Counted from the first letter of the stretch, positions 12,421 to 24,749 are shown. The stretch is 64,000 nucleotides of DNA from Xanthostigma xanthostigma (GCA_963575645.1 OY754466.1:44982001-45046000); one strand, 5' to 3'. Numbers and translations: made by a program. The notes: generated by a model from the letters alone, not told the origin.

Positions 12421-13518
12421 GTAGCACTTCGTCAATCTTCGTACCCAGGAGCCGCCACTTAAATTCAATCAAGTCGCTTTTACCCGATATTTGCTACATA
12501 GGCGCTTTAGACCTCAGTAATCGAGCGCCCCCCCCCCCCGGTTTGTTACTAGCTTTCCGAATTTTTTCCAGGTAAACTATAGCTCTGACGAGAAAAGTAC
12601 AAGATATCTTTTTTATAGAAAAAAATGTCCCCTACAAGGCAGTATTTTTTATTTATCTCTATCTTTATCCCAGCTTAAAATATTCAAGAATTTTGAAAAT
12701 AAAAATTTTTTTCAAACTTTTTTTTGACTTTGGGAAATCGATAGACGAATGAACTTTTTTCTATTTCAATCAGTACACTTTAAACTACTCTTAAAAAAAA
12801 TTTGAGTCTGTTTGCGAATTTCTGGAGCTTTTGGTTTAAAATTGTTTCCACCGACTGGACTATAATCGTTTTAGTGATTTCTGGTGCAAGCCCCTCCCCT
12901 CAAACAAATAATTAATTTCTAGCAATAACTCAGGGGCTGCTCTGATTTGTTTTATTCTGTTGGAAGGAGGCTCTACTCTGCACGTTCAGTCAACTGAGAA
13001 TTATCCAAAAAAAAAAATCCGCAAATAATAATTACATTTGAAATAACAATGGGGCCATATCATAGCGCAAGCATAATAGGGGATGTCCATTACTCGATTG
13101 AAATAAACCACTACAAACAATTACCTACTTTTTGAATTAAATAAACTACAGGACAATCGACTGTCTTTCTAGTTTTTTTTTCATTCAATGATTTAGTACA
13201 GCCATCCAGCACCAACGTGCAACAGTAATGCATTTGATGTGTTGTTTGTGTTGGTTTGAGCTGCTGGGGTGTTACACATACGACCCCGTATTACATGTAT
13301 TCTGTTTTAATAATATTTTTATAAGAGGTACCATTTTATTTCGGTTCCGTGTTTAATAGTGGTATAATACAACATAGTATGATATGTATATTGGTACGTA
13401 CTCAACTTTTTAGGGGCTAGTAAAATTCGTTCACTTGCTAACACTGAAGACCAGAGACTTAAAAAAAAATTCCGGCCAATTCCAACTTCGACAATATTGA
13501 CATTTAGCATATTATAAT
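12421..13518. other. Intergenic, no gene seen
   Basis: Contains a C-run at about 12530-12539 and AT-rich sequence. 'ggggatgtccattactcg' near 13079 resembles one end of the 2611-3537 repeat. Nothing coding is recognised. Confidence 0.45.
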
Positions 13519-14044
13519 TAGTGATGTGCCGGATATCCGTATCCGCGGATATCCGAGGGAAAAGAAAGATCCGTATCCGTTAGTTTTTGGCGGATCTTTT
13601 ACCTTATTAATTTTCAATTCGGAGATGAAATTTTATATATATAAGTGATTACGTAATAATGAAAAACTGTTAAATTCCATTCAGATTATTTTTTATTTTT
13701 TAAAATCTTATTTGGCACCTTTATATTGCAAACATTTATCGTAGTGAGTACCATACCAATAGTACATAACTCAAAGGTACTAAAAAACTATCTTTATAAT
13801 GAGATTTTGCACATCGATCTTTGGAAAGAGACAATCTGTTATGAGAGTTAACTCTTAAAGAGGTCAATAACTTTTTCCTATAACAGATAGTCTCTTTCCA
13901 AAGGTCGATGTCCAATATTTACCGCCGCGTACTCTAAGAAAGCTAAGATCCGTATCCGTATCCGCGGATCTTGAAACCAAATATCCGTATTCAGATCCGT
14001 ATCCGCGGATATACCTACATTTTTAACGATCCGGCACATCACTA
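13519..14044 (+). mobile_element. hAT-type MITE, copy 1, 8-bp TSD ATTATAAT
   Basis: Ends TAGTGATGTGCCGGAT and its complement, flanked by the perfect 8-bp duplication ATTATAAT (13511-13518 and 14045-14052). Sub-terminal repeats of 'tatccg' / 'cggata' units and a large internal stem (arms near 13811 and 13905, 'ctttggaaagaga') are conserved in the inverted copy at 33947-34454. No transposase frame. Confidence 0.85.
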
Positions 14045-14265
14045 ATTATAATAAAGAAAATTAAATTTGTTATCGCGTGCGGTAACGCAGGTAACGGCTC
14101 GTATTAAATATTATGATATCTATTGTTACCTACACACGTCATGTAAAACGTGCTTATCTTTTTGACACATCTACAGAATAAAAGAACAGCTGGTTTTTTT
14201 TTCAAAATATTTTCGAAACTATAAATTTTGGAAAAATAATTTGTCTACAAAATTTTCTTGTAAAA

Positions 14266-14465
14266 ATGAATAGAATTATAAACCGCTATGAAAAGTGTGC
14301 CGTATTGTATAAAGACAACGTTATAACATATATTTCTTCTGCGCATGCGCCGGTTTTCATCAAAAACAAAAGGCCTCTTCATATTAGCATATCAAACATG
14401 CTTCCAAAATTTGGTTTCAACCCGCTCATCCGTTTGACCTGTATTGTGTTCACAAACTAACTGCA
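14266..14465 (-). repeat. Copy of a dispersed repeat ('gagcgg-ttgaaac' family)
   Basis: Read on the minus strand it contains acaggtcaaacggatgagcg, then 'ttgaaac', 'ttttggaagcatgtttgata' and 'aatatgaagag'. The same order recurs on the plus strand at about 44200-44340 and 44390-44480. It is a dispersed transposon tail of unknown class. Confidence 0.5.
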
Positions 14466-14589
14466 CGCACAACCTTTTTCCAAAATTGTTTAAGTATTGG
14501 ACTCTGGGACTTCAAAACGAAAAATATTGTAAAATTTTGAAAAGTGGCTTTTTTCCTAAATTAATACCATTCCTAAAGCCAAAGGACCA

Positions 14590-14850
14590 TCGCAAAATAA
14601 AAATTGATTGTCTGTAAAGTCTGTTTACGGACGATAGTTTTACGTGATAACGTATTCCGCTCGAATATCATATTTAATAATACATGACCTAAATTTTAGT
14701 AGCTGTCAAACTATATTTTTACCGACTCTCTATCGCTTATATTGCGCTCTCGCTTGCACGCACAGGGTCAGGCGGAACGTTACACTTTTTCGTGCGTGCA
14801 GCCGGTGTTTCATCAATTTATAAGACGTTATCACATCAAAAAACTTAATG
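14590..14850. repeat. Dispersed repeat, related to 38277-38860
   Basis: Shares gtttacggacgatagtttta and cgtgataacgtattccg at one end, and 'gcacgcacagggtcaggcgg', 'gcagccggtgttt' and 'ataagacgttatcac' at the other, with the copy at 38277-38860. The two ends carry complementary ACGTGATAACGT / ACGTTATCAC motifs, so this may be a terminal-inverted-repeat element. Confidence 0.5.
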
Positions 14851-15301
14851 ATATATATGTTTTTGTACTCATTGTTATAAAAGAATCGAAGAGACCTCAA
14901 TAAAGTTTCATGGTAGCAGAACGACTCACCGAGTTTCAACCCTAATCTATTACGACGAAAAGTTGCGATCGTATCGCCGATGATATAGTTCACACATCCC
15001 TAAGAGTGCACGGACATATCCAGCTGCGCTCGGCGTTGTTTATTTAATTTTAAATATGTATTAGGGATGAGTCCGGAACATCATCGTTGTGCTGAATGGA
15101 ATTAAACACCCCTCTTGTAACCTAGTTCACGCCTCGCAAAGGGGATTTTAAACTACTATACGCTCATATCCAGTACCAATTCGTCATAATATCTGCCCAA
15201 CACTAGTGCACCGTAAGTTGGATTGCAATGATTAATTGGTGAGGTTGTTGATCAAGTCCAGGAACCGTTCTGGACTCTTCGAGCAATTCGAACTAGACTA
15301 T

Positions 15302-15526
15302 ATAAGGCAAAGGGCAGTAAGTGATATTTGTTGAAAAATGAGTTCATACTAAAACCAACGACAGCAGTAAGTGTTGCAGCAATAATTTTATTGTCTTTAA
15401 GAAATGTTTCCCCCATGTTTTGGTTTCCATAATCTAAAATTCTGAACGGTCAATACATTTTTAGTAAATCTTGATTTACTCAAATTCATAAGCTGGTCAC
15501 TTACTGCCTTTTGCCTTTTTACGGCA
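15302..15526 (-). mobile_element. MITE with ACTGCC inverted ends, copy 2
   Basis: Inverted relative to 12182-12420. It shares cagtaagtgac, agtaaatcttgatttactca and the 'cccccatgttttggtttcca' interior. One terminus (15302 side) has lost the outermost bases. Confidence 0.6.
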
Positions 15527-16628
15527 GAATAGGATCAGAATCAGAAATGTTAGTTCAACAGTGGCGATTCCTCTATGGGCGCCGCAGAGCTGCAACACAA
15601 CCAAAATCTTAGGTACTTCATAATTTTAGAATTAATTATATTTTCCATATTTAACCATTATTTAATGTTAGGTTATAGTGTAATAGTTACACAATCAACG
15701 TTGAAGTTTAACAGCCACTCGCGGATCACAAAACTCGTGTGTGTTTTGAGTCGCAGATTTTCTGGTGCTCCGAAGCAACACATGAAACGTCATCATCAGA
15801 TACCCCCGGTGTACATCGTGCAATTCAAGAGCCACAAGTTATAACGTGTTGTTTCGATCGGTTTTGAGCTGCATTTATCGTCAGCACATTATAGTACAAA
15901 TAACCGTCTATCACTGTCATATGCTAGAAGCGTTCACTGAATCTATCTCATTCAGTCAACACCTTTGACATATACACATAATATTATTATAAATATACTT
16001 TATTAATAATACATGTACACACGTATTTATAACGTCAGGCTTGTCACAATAGCAATATCAAAGATCATTTTTTAAATCGTATTTCGTTTCCGTAAATAAA
16101 AATTCTTTTAGATTTTTTTTTTTTCAGGTTAACTCCAGCTTTTATATATGCAGGTTATCCGAATTATAGCGTTGCGGACAGCTCTCTGAATTACTGTTAG
16201 TAAAGATGCTACCGTTTTAAAATTAATTTTATTTCTTGTCTAGTAGCTCTGCTCAAAATTATTCTCGATAAAAAGAGAAGGATTATTGTTTACAAATAGT
16301 GCGCATTCTAGAATAAAAATGCCGTAAACGGTGAGAATTTGAAATTTTTTAAATAGCTCTCTACAGCTATGCTGTGTACTCGATACACATGACAAAATAC
16401 AAATACAAATTTCTTTTTGGATGAGATACATCACGCAGTTCTAATAGTTCGAGAAGTACTGTATAGTGCCAATAAACATTTCAGGAGTGACAGAACTAGT
16501 TCAGAATAGTCAAAACTTCACCAACAAAACACACCTAAGCGTATTAGGCTGTTTGTTCTGCGTCTAGTAAGGAATGGCTTTTGATCCTATTTCTTAAATT
16601 CTTACGCTCTTATCCAAGAACTTGTAGC
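15527..16628. other. Intergenic, no gene seen
   Basis: An 89-codon open frame at 15575-15844 has no recognisable similarity. The rest is AT-rich. Confidence 0.45.
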
Positions 16629-17446
16629 CAGAGAGCACGTCGGCAAAAATTTTACTGACACATACTCTCCCCAAACTTTGTATATATGGCTTCATTAGGC
16701 CTAGTCTGACACCTATTTCCTCTATGACTTTTCTTGATTTTGGGGCGTTTTCCCTCCAAATTTTCCGAAATTTAAAATGTCTGACACCTCGAATATGTTC
16801 GAAATATTCGAGATGTCAGACATTTTAAATGGTTCATGTTATTTGTCAGAGAACATTATTTTAGCGTTTTGGTTGAAGTCTTAAGCTATCCAATTAAAAA
16901 ACAGTTGTGTGGTTTTAAGAAACCACGACGCAAGTGAAACTTTTATTGGATTGTAGGCGTTGGATTGTAGACACTTATCCATCACAATTAATTATAAACA
17001 ACAATATTCACATGAATACACGAATAAAAACATGTAAACACTGTACAGCACTTGCCCGCATGACAGACTGACTATGTGTTATACATACTACACAGTCAGC
17101 TGATGCTAACCATGGGCGCCGCCATATTGGCCTTGGCTGCTCTACCGAGCGCCTACTCCGAGCGCCTTTCACTTTACCCCTACTCCGCGGCCGCCTGTAA
17201 TGCGACATGCAACAGACGGCCAGAAAAATTCGGGGCGATAGAATAAAAGTTTCACTTTAAAAAACAAACAGTATCTATAAATTTTTACATTCATCAAAAC
17301 GACATCTTTCGGAAAATTTAGAGGGAAAACGCCCCAAAATCAAGAAAAGTCATAGAGGAAATATGTGTCAGACTAGGCCTAATGAAGCCATATACAAAGT
17401 TTGGGGAGAGTATGTGTCAGTAAAATTTTTGCCGACGGGCACTCTG
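16629..17446. mobile_element. Fold-back element with about 140-bp inverted arms
   Basis: The left arm (about 16629-16772) and right arm (about 17308-17446) are inverted copies containing GTCGGCAAAAATTTTACTGA, 'cctagtctgacac' and 'ttgattttggggcgttttcc'. A second inner inverted pair ('aagtgaaacttttatt' / 'aataaaagtttcactt') lies inside. Part of the middle (17100-17200) is less AT-rich. No transposase seen. Confidence 0.65.
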
Positions 17447-18076
17447 ACTATTATTTATGACTCCACGGTGCAGATTTTTCCTGGTGACTGTGGTTTGACT
17501 AAACAGAATTGGATTCAACGCCATTTTTTCTGCGCAGTAAATAATAAAAAAAAACACCGTTCGTATATATTTTTAGAACATGTTGTATATACGAAAAGAA
17601 TATACAAGGAATTATTTTTAAGAGGGTAGTTTTAATTCAACCCCTAATCTAGACCACGCATCGCTTAATCTGTGTTTGAATGAGATTATATTATATATAT
17701 TTTTTTAGATTTTGACACGCCGAATTAATTCTTCAAATCGTGATATGCAGCTTCGAATAATTCAATGACATTGGATTATAATTTATACAGGTTTGATCGA
17801 CTCTCGATAAAATTTACAACAAATCGAATAACTTAAATGACATAAATTTCCATTTGCATAATGCTGGAAACTAACAGAATAAAATTATTGTATTGAAAAA
17901 GAAGCGAAAATATCTATTTATAAAAAAACACGCGTAAAAATGAACAGGAAACTCAAAGGAAAAGAATTTTGTATTCAGTCGTCCAATTTAATAATCATTT
18001 CACTGAAATCGTTATAATCGCATTTTTAACAAAAGTGTCATAAATTATACAAATTTGAAATTAGTTAATTATAGTA
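17447..18076. other. Intergenic, no gene seen
   Basis: AT-rich, without recognised coding sequence or repeats. Confidence 0.45.
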
Positions 18077-18389
18077 CGCGCCACGAATCTAAAAGGCTCG
18101 GAAGCTAGATGCGAATGCAGGCTTGCGCTTGTACAGTCTGTTGAAAAACTACAAACTCGCAACTCAAAAAAACTAAAATAACAATAACAACTTGACAATA
18201 GCGTACTCGACTGTACTTTAAAGCAGGAAAGCGACAAGTGACAAAGGCAACGAGCGATCACGGCCAATCACCGACGAGCGCACGTTCCGTGCAGGTAGCT
18301 GGGAGGTGGTGGGAGTCTTAACGGCTCTAAAATATGCCTTTACGACGCTGTTTGTGACTAACTTCCGAACCTTTTAGATCCGTGGCGCG
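18077..18389 (+). mobile_element. CGCGCC MITE, copy 1 (313 bp, TA flanks)
   Basis: Ends CGCGCCACGAATCTAAAAGG and CCTTTTAGATCCGTGGCGCG form ~20-bp inverted repeats flanked by TA. Three more copies in the same orientation lie at 28133-28445, 31979-32284 and 46840-47128, about 90% alike by eye. The interior is non-coding and less AT-rich than its surroundings. TA duplication suggests the Tc1/mariner superfamily, but the ends are not canonical. Confidence 0.8.
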
Positions 18390-18502
18390 TACTATACTAG
18401 CTTTTATTTGATACCTCTATTGTTATAATAACAAAATATATTTTATGCCCCCTCTCTTTTTTTGATTTAAATATTATACCCTATGTCACTCCCACAATTA
18501 GG

Positions 18503-18651
18503 CAGCCCCGGATCTAGAGGGGGGGTACCATTCACGAAAAATGCCAACCATTATATATTTGTGAGTTTATTTTAAGTAATTTATCTCATACGCTGCGGTG
18601 AGTTTCTGCAAGTTTCTGCCCCTATTCGAAAAAATGGTAGATCCAGGACTG
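18503..18651 (+). mobile_element. hAT-type MITE, 149 bp
   Basis: Ends CAGCCCCGGATCTA and ...TAGATCCAGGACTG, flanked by CAATTAGG / CAATTAGC (7 of 8 bases). The interior ('tcacgaaaaat', 'ccaaccattatata') is inverted in the relative at 33191-33435. Confidence 0.7.
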
Positions 18652-19908
18652 CAATTAGCACGAAGCTAACGACACCTCATATGAATTAAAATCCATCAAA
18701 CCGTGCCAAAGAAACATACATACAAAACCATACACATACACTCCAAAAAACATTACCCTCCTTTCGGCGCTCTGAAACCAGTACCTACGGAATAATGTGA
18801 ATCAGATTAATTTGTCAGGCTTAAGGGAATAATATTTCAATCTGGAAACTGTCACCGGCCATTTTAAAGATAATTTCTAATTATTAATGGTTCCTGAAAT
18901 CAATTTATCAAGCCGTAAGCCCAATAGTAAACAAATTTGTGAAAGTTATGGTTGTAGAAGTGGGAATTTTGCTACAAGTAAACAATCACAGGCGACCATT
19001 AGAGAAACACTTGGAAACAATTGATGAGAGGGTAACTGCGTTACCGTTGAGGTGTTGAGTGTCGCTAATGGATTTTTTCCGAAGCAGCTGTGTTTAAATA
19101 AAACAAGTACAGCGCATTTAATGTTCAATTCCGTATCAGATATCGGTGCGCCAAATATTCAAACAGAATTTAATAAAATTGGTCCAGGAACTCCAGGGAT
19201 TTCTAAATCACAATTCTGGAACGTTTTTTTTTTTATTACTCATGCGGGAAAAGTGGTATCTTTACGCATGCTGTTACGGTTGAAAAGTGGCTATTTTCAT
19301 TTGCGTGCGCAAACTTTATTTGTCGCACTGAAATTATTGTTTGCCGCACACAAATTCAGAGTTACCATAGTTACCAATACTGAATGTGACAGCAAAAAAT
19401 GTGTATTTTAAAATTGAACATTTGTTCTGGGAATTTTAATTTATTCGTAATAAAAAATAGTATGTGCAACTCGTGCGGCGTTGTCGCACTAGTTGCACAA
19501 TATATACTATTGGGTATCTTACTGGCTCTATAGATAGATTATTTATAGATGCCCAACAGCTGAGGTCTGCATCAGTATTAGAAAATCTGCCAGTCGCCAT
19601 ACACAAACCGACCGGTACGAGCTCGACACTGATTCTATATTCTATTCTATATTCTTAGCCAGTTTTTAATGCAACGATGATTTTGGCCTGGAGACTTTTG
19701 ATCACAGAAAAAAATACGCGAAAATAACAATTTTTCTGTTTTGGTTGCGGGCGTCCGTAAAAAGATTTCCCCTCATTAATAAGGCCCTGAAGATGAAAAT
19801 AAATTTTTCGATAGGTTGGCCACTAGCGTAACATTGGTAAAGCTTATTTATGATCCTCAACCAAAACCTTCCTTCATCGTAAAAAAAATATATACAGTAT
19901 GTGAACGC
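18652..19908. other. Intergenic, no gene seen
   Basis: The 119-codon frame at 19052-19411 has no family similarity and includes poly-Phe from a T-run. A palindromic patch 'gtgcaactcgtgcggcg...cgcactagttgcac' lies at about 19460-19498. Confidence 0.45.
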
Positions 19909-20470
19909 GTAAGGTGCACATAGGGAAAATAGCATTGGGAAAAAATACTTGGATCAGAGTTAGCCATGACTGCATTAATTGTTATTTCTATTGAATTATC
20001 GTGGTAATCTTGAGGATTTCTATTTTATTTTGATTTATTTTTATTTTATTTGGCTTTTTTAATAATAAAGAGCTCTTATAAATCATTATTTTAAATTTTT
20101 TTGTACAAAAATAAAACAAAAAAACAACTCCATCTGTTTGGAAACATTTCATTCAAAAATTGTCTGACTGGTATGACGTATGCGCGTTGGTAAATTAGTG
20201 ACCCAATGTCTTTAGGTTCAACACGAATAGACGGAGATATTCGATCTCGCACCATATTTAAGTACTCGTATTTTTGGGAATTTAATGTCCCATTAAAAAA
20301 AGTCCGATTATGTTGTAATCATTTGAATATTTTCTTCGGTAGTACACACATTCATTATGCAAAAGAATATTATCTGTCAAATTGAAAAACAAGATTTCAA
20401 GGATCACTCTAATCCAGTCTTTTTTCCCAATGTTAATTTCTCTATGTGCACCTTACGTGTTTACAGCTGT
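19909..20470 (-). pseudogene. Possible decayed, rearranged mariner-type transposase remnant
   Basis: Segments at about 19909-19965 and 20397-20462 are ~60-bp inverted copies ('gtaaggtgcacatag' ... 'cattgggaaaaaa'). Between them, outside any long frame, the minus strand at about 20110-20150 reads VRQFLNEMFPNRW, and upstream a piece resembles 'FFLWGH'. These resemble the FP-RW and DFFLWG blocks of mariner/IS630-type transposases but in the wrong order. The frame is broken throughout. Confidence 0.3.
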
Positions 20471-21233
20471 ATATCAAGGAAAGAATTTTTATGGGGGCGA
20501 AATTATCTTGCCCCGGGTACCGATAGCCCTTCACCCTAGCTATATGGCACTGGCCTTGAGCGTCAGTTAAACAATTCAGCAGCGAGTTGCGAAAACAAAA
20601 GATTATTTCGGAAATGGCAGCGTTTCGTTTTGTTTTCTTTTCTGTACCTCTTTTCCTATATTGTTTTAAATAGTTTGATGAAAACTGAAATATGTACAAT
20701 GTAGGTACATTGTTTGTAGAGATAACAATTTACTTGCACCTGTATGTCCTTATCAAAGTTGATATCAAAATGGGGTCCTCAACAACTATATTATACTTGA
20801 AAAAAACACTTGACAATAGTTTATTATTTATCAATCATTTTCATCGACTGTACAGGCCAGTGATGACGAACCTATTTCCCGTGGGTCAGACACTGATCCA
20901 CGCAGGATTTTTAAATGACCCACGTGTTTATTTCTGTAAACCATTTTTTATATTATAAAAGAGAGAACAGTCAATAATTCTAAAAAAAAGACGGAAAAGT
21001 GCGAGTAGAACTCGTGCCCTGAGTGTTGCGTACCGTTGTTTCATAAAAATTAAATTTGTCATGTAATAATTTAAATACAGATTTTTTTCTTCTTTACTTG
21101 GGCTATGTAACTTTCTTTCGCGCCAAACAAGAATTCAGTATAAAAAAAATCAATCAAGTGATTTGCAATTCTAAAAATAAAAAAAGATAATATTGCATCG
21201 GTCAGTAATCGATCGCAGGGCGCCCGCGTGGCA
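20471..21233. other. Intergenic, no gene seen
   Basis: Contains 'ccagtgatgacgaacc' near 20860, which could be one end of a truncated hAT element; I found no matching other end. Confidence 0.4.
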
Positions 21234-21797
21234 GACCCCTTTAAAAATGCGTTTTTTGACGAAAACCGAAGTCTTTCGGAACTTTGGCAAAATCATCATG
21301 TTTATAGAAAAAAACACGCTAAATCCAATGAGCACAAACAAACGTCTGTATGTCTTTTGGTTTAGAAGTTATTTGCGTTGATAGTTTTCAGAAAATCATA
21401 TAAAACATTCGAATGGCCGTAGTTTCCAAACTAAAACAGATACAGACGTTTGCTTAGGCTCGTTGAATTCAGCGTATTTTTTTCTGTATACGCATTCTCA
21501 ATTTCAAAAGTATATTAAAGAATTCAATTTTTGCAATTTTTTTAAGACCCCTGTAAAAAAATACGAATTTTGACGAAAACCGAAATCTTTCGGAACTTTG
21601 ACAAAATCATCATGCTTATAGAAAAAAACACGCTGAATCCAATGAGCACAAACAAACGTCTGTATGTCTTTTGGTTTAGAAGTTATTTGCGTTTATAGCT
21701 TTCAGAAAATCATATAAAACATTCGAATGGCCGTAATTTCCAAACTAAAAGAGATACAGACGTTTGCTTAGGCTCATTGAATTCAGCGTATTTTTTT
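21234..21797 (+). repeat. ~318-bp satellite array, left part (about 1.8 units)
   Basis: Tandem units carry tttttgacgaaaaccgaa, 'atccaatgagcacaaacaaa', 'cgtctgtatgtctttt' and 'gagatacagacgtttgctta'. The anchor motif repeats at 21343 and 21657. The array is cut at 21797 by the Helentron-like element and resumes at 22932. Confidence 0.85.
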
Positions 21798-21976
21798 AAC
21801 TTCCCGCTTTAAAAAAAAAAAAAAAAAAATTTTTTTTTTTTCAAAAATCGGGAAGTTATTGGTTTCACCCCGATTTTCGAAAATCGAGTTTTCGCCAGAT
21901 CTCGACGTTTTGGGGTCCTAGGAAGCTATTGAAACTATTTTGGCGATGATGTCCGTAGGGCTGTATGTATGGATGG

Positions 21977-22014
<38 letters not shown>

Positions 22015-22931
22015 ATGTATGTAAACCTTTTATATCTTTTGAACGGAGTGTCCGACTGAAACGTGGTTTGCGGCATCTGACGTGATCTTGGTGAACTTAG
22101 ACTTCCTGAAAATTTGAAACGATTCGGCCCAAAAAATTTTGAGAAATCTTAAAAAAACAAGTTTCAAAAATTTTTAAAAATTTGTTTTTGTAAAAAATTT
22201 TCTAAACTACTAAACCGATTAATTCCAAAAACTAATCAGCTCTTCTCCTTAACAAACTGCGTCGATTTCCGCAAACCGCATCAAAATCGGTTCATTTGTT
22301 CACGAGAAACCGTGAACGAAAAAATCGTAAAAAAGTGTTTTTTTAAAATGACTCTTAAAATTGTTATCAGATTGATTTTTTTGTAATAAATTACTTTCTT
22401 AAGCTAAAAAAACTGCGTCGATCGCCGCAAACCATATCAAAATTGGTTCATTTGTTCATGAGATAACGTGAACGAAAAATTAGGAAAAAAGTAATTTTTT
22501 AAAATTACTCGTAAAATTCTTATCAAATCGATTTTTTTGTAATAATTTACTTTCTTAGGTTAAAAAAACTGCGTCGATTGCAGCAAACCGCATCAAAATC
22601 GGCTCATTTGTTCACGAGATATCGTAAACGAAAAATTTTTAAAAAGTGTTTTTTTTTAAATTTCTCGTAAAATTCCTATGAGATCGATTTTTCTGTATAA
22701 AATTACTTTTTAAGGTTAAAAAATTGCGTCGACTGCCGCAAATCGCATCAAAATCGCTTCATTTGTTCATGAGATATCGTGAACGAAAATTTCGTAACAA
22801 AGTGTTTTTTTTTTGAGCTCGAAGAGCTAAAAAATAAACTTCTTGCTATATTTGACATATTTTTGAGCGTTTTGAACTCGAAAATAGCGGGAAGTTACAG
22901 GGATGGCCTGCAGGGTCAAACTACTTTTCAA
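21798..22931 (-). mobile_element. Helentron-like non-autonomous element, copy B (four tandem units)
   Basis: Inverted relative to copy A (10129-11558). Left end AACTTCCCGC followed by an A-run/T-run stem; (GT)n at about 21979-22008; four ~156-bp units (anchors about 22311, 22467, 22624, 22779); right end cagggtcaaactacttttcaa. It interrupts a satellite unit within its T-run: neighbouring units read GCGTATTTTTTTCTGTAAGC, here split into 'gcgtattttttt' and 'tttttctgtaagc'. The neighbouring monomers thus give an empty-site reference. Confidence 0.7.
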
Positions 22932-24340
22932 ATTTTTCTGTAAGCATTCTCAATTTCAAAAGTGTATTAAAGAATTCGATTTTTGCCATTTTTTCAAGGA
23001 ATACCCCTTTAAAATATTGCAATTTTTGACGAAAACCGAAATCTTTCGTAACTTTGACAAAATCATCATGCTTATAGAAAAAAACACTCTAAATCCAATG
23101 AGCACAAACAAACGTCTGTATGTCTTTTCGTTTAGAAGTTATTTGCGTTTATATAGTTTTCAGAAAATCATATAAAACCTTCGGAAGGCCGTACAGTTTC
23201 CAAACTAAAAGAGATACAGACGTTTGCTTAGGCTCGTTGAATTCAGCGTATTTTTTTCTGAGAGCATTCTCAATTTCAAAAGTATATTAAAGAATTCGAT
23301 TTTTGCAATTTTTTCAAGTCATACCCCTTTAAAAAAATACGATTTTTGACGAAAACCGAAATCTTTCGGAACGTTGGCAAAATCAATATTATGTTTATAG
23401 AAAACAAACACGCCGAATCCAATGAGCACAAACAAACGTCTGTATGTCTTTTGTTTTAGAAGTTATTTACGTCTCGTACAGTTTTCAGAAAATCATATAA
23501 ATCCTTCGAATGGCCGCAGTTTCCAAACTAAAAGAGATACAGACGTTTGCTTAGACTCGTTGAATTCAGCGTATTTTTTTTCTGTAAGCATTCTCAATTT
23601 CAAAAGTATATTAAATAATTCGATTTTTGCATTTTTTTAAGACCCCTGTAAGAAAATACGATTTTTGACGAAAACCGAAATCTTTCGGAACTTTGGCAAA
23701 ATCAATATTATGTTTATAGAAAACAAACACGCCGAATCCAATGAGCACAAACAAACTTCTGTATGTCTTTTGATTTAGAAGTTATTTACGTTTATAGTTT
23801 TCAAAAAATCATATAAATCCTTCGAATGGCCGCAGTTTCCAAACTAAAAGAGATACAGACGTTTGCTTAGACTCGTTGAATTCAGCGTATTTTGTTCTGT
23901 AAGCATTCTCAATTTCAAAAGTATATTAAAGAATTCGATTTTTGCAATTTTTTCAAGGCATATCCCTTTAAAAAAATACGATTTTTGACGAAAACCGAAA
24001 TCTTTCGGAACTTTGGCAAAATCATGTTTTTAGAAAAAAACACGCTGAATCCAATGAGCACAAACAAACGTCTGTATGTCTTTTGGTTTAGAAGTTATTT
24101 GCGTTTATAGTTTTCAGAAAATCATATAAAACATTCGAATGGCCGTAGTTTCCCAACTAAAAGAGATACAGACGTTTGCTTAGGCTCGTTGAATTCAGCG
24201 TATTTTTTTCTGTAAGCATTCTCAATTTCAAAAGTGTATTAAAGAATTCGATTTTTGCAAATTTTTCAAGGCATACCCCTTTAAAAAAATATTTTTGACG
24301 TAAACCGAAATCTTTCGGAACTTTTTCAAAATCATCATAC
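22932..24340 (+). repeat. ~318-bp satellite array, right part (about 4.4 units)
   Basis: Anchor motifs at about 23113, 23437, 23756 and 24069 give spacings of 313-324 bp. The last unit decays at about 24340 ('aatcatcatacttgtactcc'). Units differ by point changes and short indels, e.g. 'aatcaatattatg' versus 'aatcatcatg'. Confidence 0.85.
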
Positions 24341-24749
24341 TTGTACTCCTTAATAGTAATTAAATCATGTACGAAGTTTAGCGCAAGTGGTAACTGTTCC
24401 ATGTGACATCGTCACTGCATATTTAATGTCCCGTTGGATTGTTAACGCCAGCCCGTGGGAACGTCGCCGGATGTGGCCAATAGGAGCGTTGGCAGGATAT
24501 CGACGTCTGTTGCGATATCGTCGGGACGCCATAAGCGCACTTTTCCACGGTGGAATTTAGTTTTGATCGGGAAAATCCACATTGCACTGAATAGCTATAC
24601 ACGTAGATGAGAACCAGTTTCAATGTTTCTCAGGTTTTCGTATAGCCACTAAGAACCCTTACAATTTCTTTTAGTTCGTCCGTAACTCCGATTGTAATGA
24701 AATTTCATAAGAAGACGTTTCTTTGTATTTGTAGTACTAATAATTTTTT

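Noticed and set aside
19052..19411. 119-codon open frame on the plus strand
   Set aside because: Low-complexity stretches from T-runs and no family resemblance.
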